64,000 nucleotides of DNA from Atherix ibis (taxonomy: Eukaryota > Arthropoda > Insecta > Diptera > Athericidae), in the NCBI GenBank assembly GCA_958298945.1, contig OY282605.1, positions 39,224,811 to 39,288,810 of the forward strand, read 5' to 3'. Made by a program: the position numbers and the translations under genes. Positions within the stretch are counted from its first letter, which is position 1, and each line of letters starts with the position of its first letter. Below, one piece after another: positions 10,496 to 22,500 of this stretch. The notes beneath the pieces are model-generated. The model made no database searches. It had not been told where the DNA came from and saw only the letters and a list, made by a program, of their open reading frames with translations.

Positions 10496-13400
10496 TGAAC
10501 TTGTTGCTACCTTTTTACAAGCATATTTACGTCTTTACAGTTGTTAATATTTATTTGTGTAAAAAAAAAAAATCAAATTTTAATTACAATATATTTAATA
10601 AAAACAAATTAAATAACAGAAAAAATAGAAATATCTTCTATTTGAACGGCAAATAAAGCCCGCAACTGCAAAAAGATTGTGTGTCTTCGCTAAAAGCAGT
10701 GACGCCCGTCACAATGCATGTACAAGGACTGCATGGCATACAAGTTATGGCACTGTGCACGCATGCGACTCTAGTCACCGAATAGCTAGGAATTATTGGC
10801 GACAACAAGTGATTCGTGCTTTTATTTATATTGTATTCAATACAGGAAGCTTGGGGCTGTTTATTTTTTCCCTTTTAGTTCCGTATTTACCCCCATAATC
10901 AGGATAAAGAAATAGCAAAACTGTTATCTTTTTTATGCATCAGTTAAGAGCATCTACAAGTGTCTACTTCAAGTTTAGGCGGACGACTTTTATCCTTATC
11001 GAGAAGTATAGCTAAAGTGTTATCTCTGTTGCTGCCGCCTTTCCTACGTTAACGAGACCCTATAGTGAAAAATCCTTACCATAGCTAAGCGTAGATGTAG
11101 TATTGTGTCTACTATATATTATGTGTACTATTACAAGAACAAATTCAATCAAGTTTATACACAAAATCAAAGTTTTCTAAACGTTCGATTTGAAGTTGAT
11201 TTCAAACCAAAGTTAAAGTTGCTGCTATAGTCCTTGATGCAGTCAACGCTAAAAGTGATGTTGAACTTTTGGTAGCAGCCTTTTAAAAGGAGGTCCTCGA
11301 TCGGATTCTTTTCAGTTGCTGAAGTGTAGTTCATCGAATCGTTACTTTGGAAAAAGTTAACTTTTCAAACTTTCAACTAATAGTGAAGTCTATATAATAA
11401 TAGTTAGTGATGTAATATGTTGATTGTGTTATTTCATATAAATTGATCCTTTTTATATTATCCTCATGGAGGATACTCCATGAGTTTAGTGTATGAAAAT
11501 TGTTTTTTTCTCCATTCCATTTGTAAAGACAATGTGAGATGGAAAAAATTGAAAAAGTTTTACACCATTTAGTATAGTTTGTAAGTTAAAAAAGGATTTA
11601 TTTTAATGTCCTTATTTTATATTAAAAAAAATTTTTTTTTTAAGAAAAAAAGAAGAGTAAATAAAATTTTAAGTGTATTTATTTTTATAGTAAATATTTT
11701 CTATAAAAAGGTTTTTATTTGAAAGATTCAAAACTGAGAGCGTGTTAGATCTAAATTTTTGTAAAATATTTTTAGTATTAACAGAACTAGAATATTTTGT
11801 TTTTTTTTTTTAATTTAATTTTTTTAGAAATAAACAACATTTATTTTAATAAATAATAAAAATACTTTTAAATTTATTTTTAAAAAAAAAATCATAATTT
11901 CGAAAAAGTTAAATTTTTTTAATCATAGAAAAAATCATAATTTTACGCCTTTTTAAATTAATACAAATTGTGTACCCTTTTTCTTTTCAATTTTTTTTTC
12001 TTTTAGAAGTTACTTTAATAAAATTTGATATTTATAGTATCTAAAATATAAATACTATAAATATCAAATTTTATTAAATAGATTTTTTTTAAAAAATACT
12101 ACATAAATAAAAAAGAAATTAATTATTCAACTTTGCGTCTGCTGGATTTGGGCGTTTTCTTATACAGAGAAAAACTTTGTATTATCATAAAACGACTTAT
12201 TAATAATAGTAAATCGAATATAATTCGTTAGGTTGTCCTATTTTAATAATAGGTGTAGAAGAAATAATTCCTGTACGAGTAATTAATCGAAGTATTACGT
12301 GTACTCATTAGAGAAAAATATTTTGATATTTCTTTGCTATGAAATTGTATGTATTTTATTTTTGTTTGATATTAAAAGATTTATTAATTAAATTTTTTTT
12401 CTGAATATATTTTATAATTTTTTATTTACTATCAAAAATACATTGAATATACACGTATATAAATTTTTTGACATCTAAAAATCTTTAATATAGGATATTT
12501 TATAGAAAATATAATAAATAATTGGATTATGATGGATTTTCATAGCAATTAATCAAGTATCTTAAAAAAACACAAAGTAATTTTTTTATTTTGTACAAAT
12601 AAAAAATATCTTTTTTACTTTATTTTTTATATACTATTCTTTTTTATATAAAATCCTTTTATTTTGATTAGGCAATATCAATTTAATATAAAAATTATGC
12701 GACAAGAAACTATTAAAATATTTGGTAGATAAAATTTTTTCAAGTTAATTTTTTTAATTATTTGTATTAGATTTTTTTTTTAAATTTTAAGATAAATAAA
12801 ATAAATAAGATTTGTTTTTAATAATTATTTGTGAATAAAATAATAAAAATTACTACTTTTTTTTGGAAGTGAATTTGCAAGTAATTTTTTTTGGAAAAAA
12901 TTAGTTTAAACCAATTAATAACTATTTATTTATAAGTGCAAATTATCACAATTTATTTTTACAAAAATTAAATTTTTATTTAATAAATAATATGTTTTTC
13001 TAATGTTAAAAATTGTTTTATAAAAATAAAAAGCTCCGTCGGTTTATATAAATGTATCTGATCTTTGAAAAATTTCTATTTTCTTGAACTAGAATTAAAA
13101 ATAAAAATTTAACTGAAATCTGAAAATTATTTTAAATTTTCTAATTAAACTTTTAATTTAACTGCCATAATAAATATTTATTAATAAAAGAATTTTCTTT
13201 AATAAAAAAAACATATTATCAGTAAAATCAAAAAAAAAAAATTAAGATTATTTGTAAGAAAAATATTTGTACATTTCTCAAACGGAAATTTTAATTGTAA
13301 AAATTTTTGAGGATTTTTTATTTTTAAATAAATCTTTATTTTTTTTTCTATTTTATTTATGAAATAAAAATGATATTATTTAGCTGAAAAAACTAGCTAA

Positions 13401-14773
13401 TCATACATACTATTAAGTGATGATTTCTATTAATAATCCATAAATATTTACTATTCATAACTCATCAAACTAATTGAAAATTTAGTGCTTAATTTAAATG
13501 TGGTTGCAATTTTAATTAGTAAATAAAAAAATATTTCATCTCAGAACTATGAGTATTAATTAGTTATGAAGGTCATAGTATACAAAAATCACATCTTTGA
13601 CATTTTTCAGAACTTTCAAAAATACCGTCATTGACATAATATGAAGAACTTGTCAAATTTCTGTTAGCTTTAAAATTGACATATTTCAAGAGAATTTCGA
13701 ATTTTGACACACTTTAAAAAAATCTAGAAAAAAACATAATTTTTATTATTCTTTTATTAAACTCAGACAAGTTCTAATAATTATTAACCACAACATTATG
13801 TGACATTGTTCTGGACTTGATGAAGTACTCATACAAGAGCATGTCTGTCCATCTACCGAACATGCTACTACTGACTTCCAATTACAATTATTTTGTGATA
13901 ATATTTTCTTATCATAATATCTATTATGTCATTTACTAGATCGATTATTTTTTTAAACAAAAATTATACATGTTTGTATGTATTTTAATTATAAAAAAAA
14001 TTGACTTTGTAGAAAAAAATCTACAAGAAACAAAAAATTATTTACTGATACTACAAGTGTTGAGTATGAATTAGTAAAATATTGTACGTGAATAAGTGTT
14101 CTTTTAACCTTTTGTTTTTATTAATAATTTATATTAACTATAAAAAATTGTAGACAAGTTAAAACTAGTATTTTATACTAAAATATTATATAATAAATAT
14201 TAAAAATAGTTAATATAAGATGGTTTTTAAACAATGAAAACTTGTTGTAATAATTTACGTTAAAAGTTAAAAAAAAATTAAAAGTTTCTAATTTTTTTTT
14301 GGTTGGATATTTTTTTTCAAAGAAACTTTAAAGGAACTTTTAAATAATTTATAATTGAAAAACAAATAGTAAAAGAGTTCTTTTTATTATTTTTTTAAAA
14401 GTCTTTTTTTTTCTCCATTACCGTGTAAGGTATTTGTTGTCAGGAACAGTGAAAGGATTTTGTAATTTTTTCTCAAATACAGCCCAATTTTTAGTGTAAA
14501 ATATTTTATTAGTAAATATGATAAAATATATCTTTTAATAAGATATTATTGTTTATTACAATAATTAATCAAATACATTAATTCTATAGAGTTTATATTA
14601 TTTAATAAAATTTGATGTTTCTGGAAAGAAACTAAATTTTAATTTTATCTATTTTTAAAAAAATTTATATTTGAAATTGTATTTAAAAAAAAAAAAAAAC
14701 TTTTTATTAATAATTTAAAAGGAAATTGTTTTTTTTTTGATTTTATTTTAATACAATAACTCACTAATAAGGA
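10496..14773. other. AT-rich DNA upstream of SerT, with a less AT-rich block at 10620-11350
   Basis: No protein-coding exon recognised. The block 10620-11350 is clearly richer in G and C than its surroundings and holds no transposon signature I can identify. By position it could include a promoter or non-coding 5' exon of the serotonin transporter, but no splice model was supported. The rest is homopolymer-rich AT sequence with one long hairpin, listed separately. Confidence 0.35.
12014..12078. repeat. Perfect 27-bp hairpin with 11-nt loop
   Basis: Bases 12014-12040 are the exact reverse complement of 12052-12078. The arms are AT-rich, so this is less striking than the hairpins at 5043 and 34567. 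A 27-bp exact match with an 11-nt loop is still unusual. Confidence 0.85.
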
Positions 14774-15158
14774 ATTATCCAATTTATGCTCTAAAAGTAA
14801 AAGTTAAATAAAATACATTTTATGTATTTTATTTAACTTATACATAATTCTTAGCAAATAAAATAGTTTTTTTTACAGTTAACATATTTGTAAGTTTTTA
14901 GAGCTCTACATATTATAATTTTACTTATTGATATATAAATCTGAACGCTGTAGTAATTTTGATTTAACATCAAAAGTTTATGTTTTCATCAGTTAATCGG
15001 AGTATCTTCTATATATTAAACCTATTCTTTAATTATTAAATAATTTATTTAAAAAATGCCAAACATTTATCTAAATTAATAAAATCTTAAATAATATACA
15101 TTAAAAAAAGAACTATCAATTCACAGGGCTATATTTTCAAAACTATAAAATGAATAAT
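14774..15158. mobile_element. Short MITE-like element of the ATTATCC family
   Basis: The left end ATTATCCAATTTAT (14774) pairs with a right end reading ACTATAAAATGAATAAT (15158). It is only 385 bp and has no coding remnant, so it looks non-autonomous. It contains an exact 18-bp hairpin with a 3-nt loop at 14801-14839. Confidence 0.45.
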
Positions 15159-15999
15159 CCCGAACAATTAAAATTCAAGAGTGTATCACTAATATCTAAA
15201 TAAGTACTATGTATTTGGTCATTTATCTTTAGGTATATTAATACTAAAAATAAATTCAATAATTCCCTTATTATGCATTATACAAAATAATTATTTTACC
15301 AAACTCATTTTAGCTGTAATAATTCCATAAAGTCTGATCGCAGTACGAACTTTTGTTATTATTAAGATCAAAAGTTCAAAACTATTTGCAATAATTTTTT
15401 TCTCAATTTCTTTTTAATTTGGTTTAAGTAAATTTATTATATTTTCTATCTTTTATGAACATATATATATATATATATGTATTGTAAAAGAAAAAAAAGA
15501 ATTTCTTAGCTATTTATAGACTTTAGTAGTTAATCGAACTTTAAATGTTAAAGTTTAATTAAACGTTAGGCAAAATATCAAAACATAGCAATTAGTATCT
15601 ACTAGTAACTATGATAACATATATGCTTTAGTAAACGAATACCGCATACACTCGTATCTATTTGTCCGATATTTACATAACAATTAATTGGTGGTGAAGA
15701 TCAAATGATTTCAAATTTATAATCTGTTAATGGGAAAGTAATTATGTTTAGATAGTTTAGTTAGTTTGATTGTACATAAACAAAAAGTGTTTTCAAAACT
15801 GTTTGTAGGCATTATTATTTTGCGTTAGCTAATAAGTCGCATCATAAAAATTTCATATGCACTTATATAAAATATTTTATTTTAAAATTTGTTCTTTTTA
15901 AAAATAAAAATATTTGATTGTGTTTAAATAAAAAATAAATACATTTTTAAAGCCCATAAGAAGCCTATTAACTTTATTTTCCTGTTCTTCTCCTTTCAG
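15159..15999. other. AT-rich DNA immediately 5' of the SerT transcript segment
   Basis: No coding sequence. Contains a short (AT)n run near 15463-15480. It ends in a good pyrimidine tract and AG (CTTCTCCTTTCAG, ending 15999) that could be the 3' splice site of an intron in the SerT 5' untranslated region. Confidence 0.4.
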
Positions 16000-16339
16000 G
16001 TTATTTAGAAGAAAAAAAATGCGGTGTAAATTGAAATAAAATAAAAATTACAGAAAAAAAAAATTAATTCATATAAGGTTAAAAATACGAAAAAGCAAGA
16101 GAGAAAGAGAGAAAAAAAAATGTTAAAAGCTTATTGCATGGACTTCATATCGATCAGATCCCTGATGCAGTGCTCGCATCTGTGTGCACAATAGAAGATT
16201 GGTGTGCACTTAAAGGAGCCAGCTTGCGTCGGAGCCCAAAAACTAAATACTTTCCAACAATTTATTTTTGATCCTTGATTGTATTTATAATTTTTTGGTA
16301 TTGGGAGATTGGGGATTCCTTTTGATTGTAAAAGAAAAC
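16000..16339 (+). other. Probable 5' untranslated part of the first SerT coding exon
   Basis: Lies between a strong candidate acceptor (CTTTCAG, ending 15999) and the ATG at 16340. It contains several upstream ATGs with short frames, which would be compatible with modest translation. The frame of the start codon is open a little further 5' (to 16268) but has no earlier ATG. The transcription start was not located. Confidence 0.4.
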
Positions 16340-16504
16340 ATGACAAACGAAGAGCTTGTTAATAGGAAAGGTGTGGAGAAGAATGATGTCGGTCACACCT
16401 GGCATCAGAATAGTGGAAAAGAGGAGGCTGACGATGATCCTGAAACACCTCCAGCGAAAGAAAGTAATCCCCTTCATCCAAAGATGGTCAATGCAAACAA
16501 CGAG
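16340..16504 (+). CDS. SerT: SerT coding exon 1 (residues 1-55, cytoplasmic N-terminus)
   Basis: Begins at the ATG at 16340 (context AAAACATGA) and ends with Glu55 before GTAAAA at 16505, phase 0. It encodes a hydrophilic, acidic N-terminal tail ([11 protein letters not shown], then an [11 protein letters not shown] stretch). This tail is poorly conserved in the family, so the start is chosen because it is the first ATG in the open frame. The next exon follows after a 266-bp intron. Confidence 0.75.
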
Positions 16505-19500
16505 GTAAAATTGCAATAATGTTTCGGAAGTAATTTTATTTCGAATAAATTTGTTTTTTGTTCGTTTTTGTACAAGTTTTATAATTTGAGAAAATAAAAA
16601 TTTTCTTAGAGTTTCAAAGGTGAATCCATTGTTCTCGTTGCACATTCGTTTATTTAATTAAAAAAGTTTTTTTTTTTAAACGAAATAAATTTTCAAAAAT
16701 TTGCATTTTCCCAATGAAAATTATCTATTTTTTTTGTTTGTTTGTTTTTATAACAAATTTTTATTCTTAGAGAGTTCTGATTGTGTCTTTAACACCTGAA
16801 CGCCGTCGAGAAACTTGGAGTCAAAAGGCGGAGTTTTTATTAGCGGTGGTTGGTTTTGCTGTTGATTTGGGAAATGTTTGGCGTTTTCCGTATATTTGCT
16901 ATCAAAACGGTGGTGGAGCATTTCTAATACCATATTGTGTGATGCTTGTATTTGGTGGTCTGCCATTATTTTATATGGAATTGGCACTTGGACAATTTCA
17001 CCGATGTGGTTGTATCAGTATTTGGAAAAGGATTTGTCCAGCTTTAAAAGGTAATTGAAAAATTTTTTGGAATATTTTTATCTTATTTAATTAAATTTTT
17101 TCTATAAGGAAAAATATTTTTTTGATATTTATAAAAGTCACGTATTCTTTTCAATTTTTAATATTAGTCTTTTTAGATTGTAAAAAAAAATCCCATCTGA
17201 TATTATTAATTGTTATCCAAATTTGTATACTTCAAAAAGTAAAGTCAAATTAAATATACTTTAAATTGTGATTTTGTATTAAATTTTTACTTCATAATAT
17301 TGCTTAAATTTTGCAATAATGCAAAAAATATAACATTATTTAAATAGTTGCTACGAGACTTCTTACAGGACTTGATGCTTTTGAGATAATTTTTAATGAC
17401 GTTTTTTGCATATTTCGGATTGTAATTGGCCGTTATTTAACTAATGTTGATCTTTAAATGCTTTACAATTTAAACATTCTTTTTGTAAATGCAATCTCTT
17501 AAGTATTTTTGGAAGAATAATATCAGCAGCACAAATCTTCAATACTAATTGACTTCACCAAATCTCTGGATTGCGTTTTTCGCGCACTAAGACCTAAATT
17601 TGTTGTGTTGTTTGACTTGTGGTTTCGTTTTGTTAAAATCACATATTATACAAATTGAAATCGTTAAGTTCATGTCAAAAGAAGTTGGTTATCATAAGGC
17701 TTTAGTACTTAGAATTGACCGTAACTGTATCTTCTTCTTCTATTTAAAAGAAAATACTTTTAGACCAAAATGCACACCAGACTAATTCCTCGTCGATACA
17801 ATGGCTTCTGCCTAATTATTTGTGGGTTTTAACTGCATCATTTATAAGATAATTTGCTTATATTTATTTCTATCCAAAGACCCAAAAATTAGCCTTATCT
17901 CTGCTATTTTCTTTTAAAATTTGCATGCTAAAATCGGTGTATCTTTTTCATAATTTTAATATGTTTTTCAACTATTTAATTTGTAATATAAAATGGCATA
18001 TTTTAAGCTATATATATATCTCTATTATTGATTATTACCATTTAAATCTATTTAATAATAGAGCTTCACTTTCAAAACTATTAAATGGATAATTCTGTAG
18101 AAGCTCCCCAGTTATTTCTTGTATCCTGTTTTATTATAGGGAAAAAAAACGATAATAATTGTCAGCATAATTAAAAAAAAATATATTTTTTTTATAAAAG
18201 TATAAAATAAAAAAGAGATAAATTATTACTATTTTTTTTTTATTAAACGAAACCAAACAATTATACAAAAATTTATTGCAATTGATATCTTAACAATATG
18301 AAGTTATCCTTTACTCCCTTGAGAAATTTTACTAAAACACTTTAAAAAGAAAGCTAAAAAAAAAACAACAACAAATATTTATAATAAAAAAAATAAAATT
18401 ATTGTAACTGTTGAATAGAAAAAAAATAACTCACAATAAATGCAACCAATCTAAAAAGTAGGTAGAAAAATTGAACGTGACTTTATGGCCAGTATTAGTT
18501 GCTTGTCCTCGAATAAAAATATTATTGATTTTGTCTGAACGATAGATTCTGAAACGATGCTAATAAAACACGTTTTTCTAGTAGATATTTTTCCTGATTC
18601 TACATAAAAGTGTATATATATTTTTTTTATACAATACATCCTATCATTAGAATAAAGTATAATAATAATACGTTGAATATTGTAAGAAATCTACTAAAAA
18701 TTCTATTGACACATTAAAATTGTCAATAGTCGATATTTAAGAAAGAAAAAGGATTTTTTCCTTTTTAACTGGACCACAGATTTTGTTTTGTATTTTAATG
18801 GAATGGAAAAATTGTATTTTATCTAAGGTAAAAAACTTGACTTAGACTTTTTACGATTTTTAAAATATGCTTTTTGTCTATTAATTATAGCATAAAATAG
18901 TACTGAGTGTATTTCTTTAAATCGATCAAATAGTAAAAATCTGAGGTCTTAAAAGTAAATGAAACTCTAATCATTTTTTAGATGATATCTTTTTATGTAT
19001 TATTTTATGAATCAATTTTTTCCTGTTAATAAAATTTTAGTAATTGTTTTAAATTTTAGATCTTTAAATATGTCAATTTAAGTTACTAATAATTTATTAA
19101 ATTTATCATTTCATAAATATAAAATTTCACTGATACTCTAAAAAAATATTTAATAAATTTTAATTTTATATACTTCAATATTACCAACAGTAGTTTGTTA
19201 AAATAAATTTTATATAAAATTTTGCCATTAATTGAAATTGATTTTGTCCTACAACTTCTAAAACGAAAATAATACTTACAAATGTGCCTTCATAAGTGTC
19301 GTAGTAAAATAAAATAAAAATAAAAATGATGAGTATTTAGTGAATATTTATTTTAAAAATGATAAATTATAATAATTCAGTTAGAATTCAATGTGCTTCT
19401 CATAATAGATATGCCTTATTTGTACACATAATATTGGTAAATAAGCAAAAAAAAATGGAACTTTAGTTGAAAAAATTATAAAAAATATGTAAAAGCTAAT

Positions 19501-22500
19501 AAAAAAAAGTATATAAAAAAAACACAAAAAGAGTTATTTAATGATACTTTGGTAAAATACGGAAATATATCTGAAGAACTATTTTCACTATGGCCACTAA
19601 CAATAATAAAAATCGCAATTCTTACTACTTCTACATAAAGGCAAACCTTTGAGGACATTGCAAATAAAAATCAAAGAAGGACATTTTATATTGTACTACT
19701 TCAAACAAGCTATTAAATAAATACTTCTTAGTACTAGAAGAAACTCGTACAATTTCTTTTACACATTTTAGTCCCCTTGACAATTAAAAAAAAAAAAAAT
19801 GAAAAATTAAATTTAAATCGCTTATAAGCAAAACATTTTATTGAAAATTACGATTAGTCAAATGCTCACCCATTTTTGCAGACACAATTAGGATATTAAG
19901 AAATTATTTTTTAATTGAATAAACTGTTAAATATCCATTTTATAATTAAAAATCTTGAGAAACAAAATTTCTTATAGAAATTATCGTAAAATTTCTTTCA
20001 TTAAAATTCAAGATGTTGTCTCACCTGTTATTGTTTTGATAACTTTTATGAATTAATTATTCTACTTTTCCTCAATTACCTATGGTAGTGGGTGTTATTA
20101 TTACAAATTAGGATAAAATAGGTGTGAAATTGTTGATCGAAAATTTGCTGATGATGGAGAAATTATTAAAGATATAATATTTAAGTTTATATAGAAAAAA
20201 AAATTCGCCAAAAGTTCTGAAAGTAATAAGAAAAAATAAAAATTTCAATTTGAACTTATTAACTATCAAATGAAAGAAACTTTTAGTATCTTTTGATACT
20301 AACAATAATAATTCGAATTATTTTTGTTTCAAGATACTTTTGTGTGTATTTGTCATTATCAAAAATTGTGAAAAGAACTTTCTTTTGGAATAATTCTACT
20401 TGAATACATCAAACACTTTGCATAAGTAGAAACTATCAGAAGCTTTTTAACCAATATCTGCTTTTATTTTTTAACTTCCTTTATCAAAAGACAACCCGCA
20501 TTGTATGTAAATGACTTTATCAGATTTTATTTATTTTAATTTTTTGATTAAGTTATTGAAGCAGAAAAAGATTTATTTATAATTTTTAGAATCGAAAAGA
20601 TCAAAATTAATATTCAACTATTTCTAAAATAAACTAACTTGGAAATGTTTATTTTAAAACTAATTATTTATTTTATAGAATTAGAAATAATATCATTTAT
20701 TATTTCTAATTTTATAAAAATAAATAATAAATTATAGGCAATTAAAATTTTTACTGAAATTTTCTATTAAAAAGTCTGGTAAAACAAAGGCGGCTGCCAG
20801 AAGTTTTCCCGAAAATTTTTACCGAAATTTTTGGTAAACGCTTTTTGTGCTGTAAATTTTTACAGAAAATTGGTGCTGTAAAATTTTACTAAAAATTTTT
20901 ATCGAAAATATTCACTGAAAATTTTTACCCATAATTTTGATTGGAAATTTTTATAGAAAATTTTGACTGAAAATTTTTGACGAAAATTTCTACCAAAAAT
21001 TTTTATCGAAAATTTTTACTGAAAATTTTTACTGAAAATTTTTACTGAAAATTTTTACTGAAAATTTTTACTGAAAATTTTTACTGAAAATTTTTACTGA
21101 AAATTTTTACTGAAAATTTTTACTGAAAATTTTTACTGAAAATTTTTACTGAAAATTTTTACTGAAAATTTTTACTGAAAATTTTTACTGACAATTTTTA
21201 CTGAAAATTTTTACTGAAAATTTTTACTGAAAATTTTTACTGAAAATTTTTACTGAAAATTTTTACTGAAAATTTTTACTGAAAATTTGTACCGAAAATT
21301 TTTACCGAAAATTTTAACCGAAAATTTTTACCGAAAATTTTTAATTTTCATTAAAAATTATTTTCAGTAAAAAGTATTTTCAGTAAAAATTATTTTCATT
21401 AAAAATTATTTTCAGTAAAAATCATTTTCATTAAAAATTATTTTCAGTAAAAATTATTTTCAGTAAAAACTATTTTCAGTAAAAATTATTTGTAGTAAAA
21501 ACTATTTTCAGTAAAAAATTTTATAGTAAAAATAATTGTCAGTAAAAATAATTTTCATTAAAAATTATTTTCAGTAAAAGGTATTTTCAATAAAAAGTAT
21601 TTTCAGTTAAAATAACTTTCAGTAAAAATTATTTTCAGTAAAAATTATTTTCGGTAAAAATTATTTTCAATAAAAACTATTTTCAGTAAAAATTATTTTC
21701 AGTAAAAATTATTTTCAGTAAAAGTCATTTTCATTAAAAATTGTTTTCAGTAAAAAGTATTTTCAATAAAAAGTATTTTCAGTAAATAATTTTTACTGAA
21801 AATAGTTTTTATTGAAAATAATTTTTACCGAAAATAATTTTTACTGAAAATAATTTTTACTGAAAGTAATTTTAACTGAAAATACTTTTTATTGAAAATA
21901 CATTTTACTGAAAATAATTTTTAATGAAAATTATTTTTACTGACAATTATTTTTACTATAAAATTTTTTACTGAAAATAGTTTTTACTAAAAATAATTTT
22001 TACTGAAAATAGTTTTTACTGAAAATAATTTTTACTGAATATATTCTAATTTTTACTGAAAATAATTTTTAATGAAAATGATTTTTACTGAAAATAATTT
22101 TTAATGAAAATAATTTTTACTGAAAATACTTTTTACTGAAAATAATTTTTAATGAAAATTATTTTTACTGGCAATTATTTTTACTATAAAATTTTTTGAC
22201 TAAAAATAGCTTTTACTAAAAATAATTTTTACTGAAAATTATTTTTATTGAAAAAAGTTTTTACTTCAAGTAACTTTTACTGAAAAAAAATTAGGAAATT
22301 TTTTCCATCAGTTCATTTAATTCTAATCTTAATGGAAATTTTTCTTTTATGTCTCAAATTTTATAGCTTCGAATTTTTAAATTAATTTTATATGGCATCG
22401 TGTTTATGGCAATCAACAATTATTATTATTATTTTTTTTTTTTTGATGTATGAATATCTAAAGTGAACTATCATAATTCTGACCAAATTAAACCATATTA

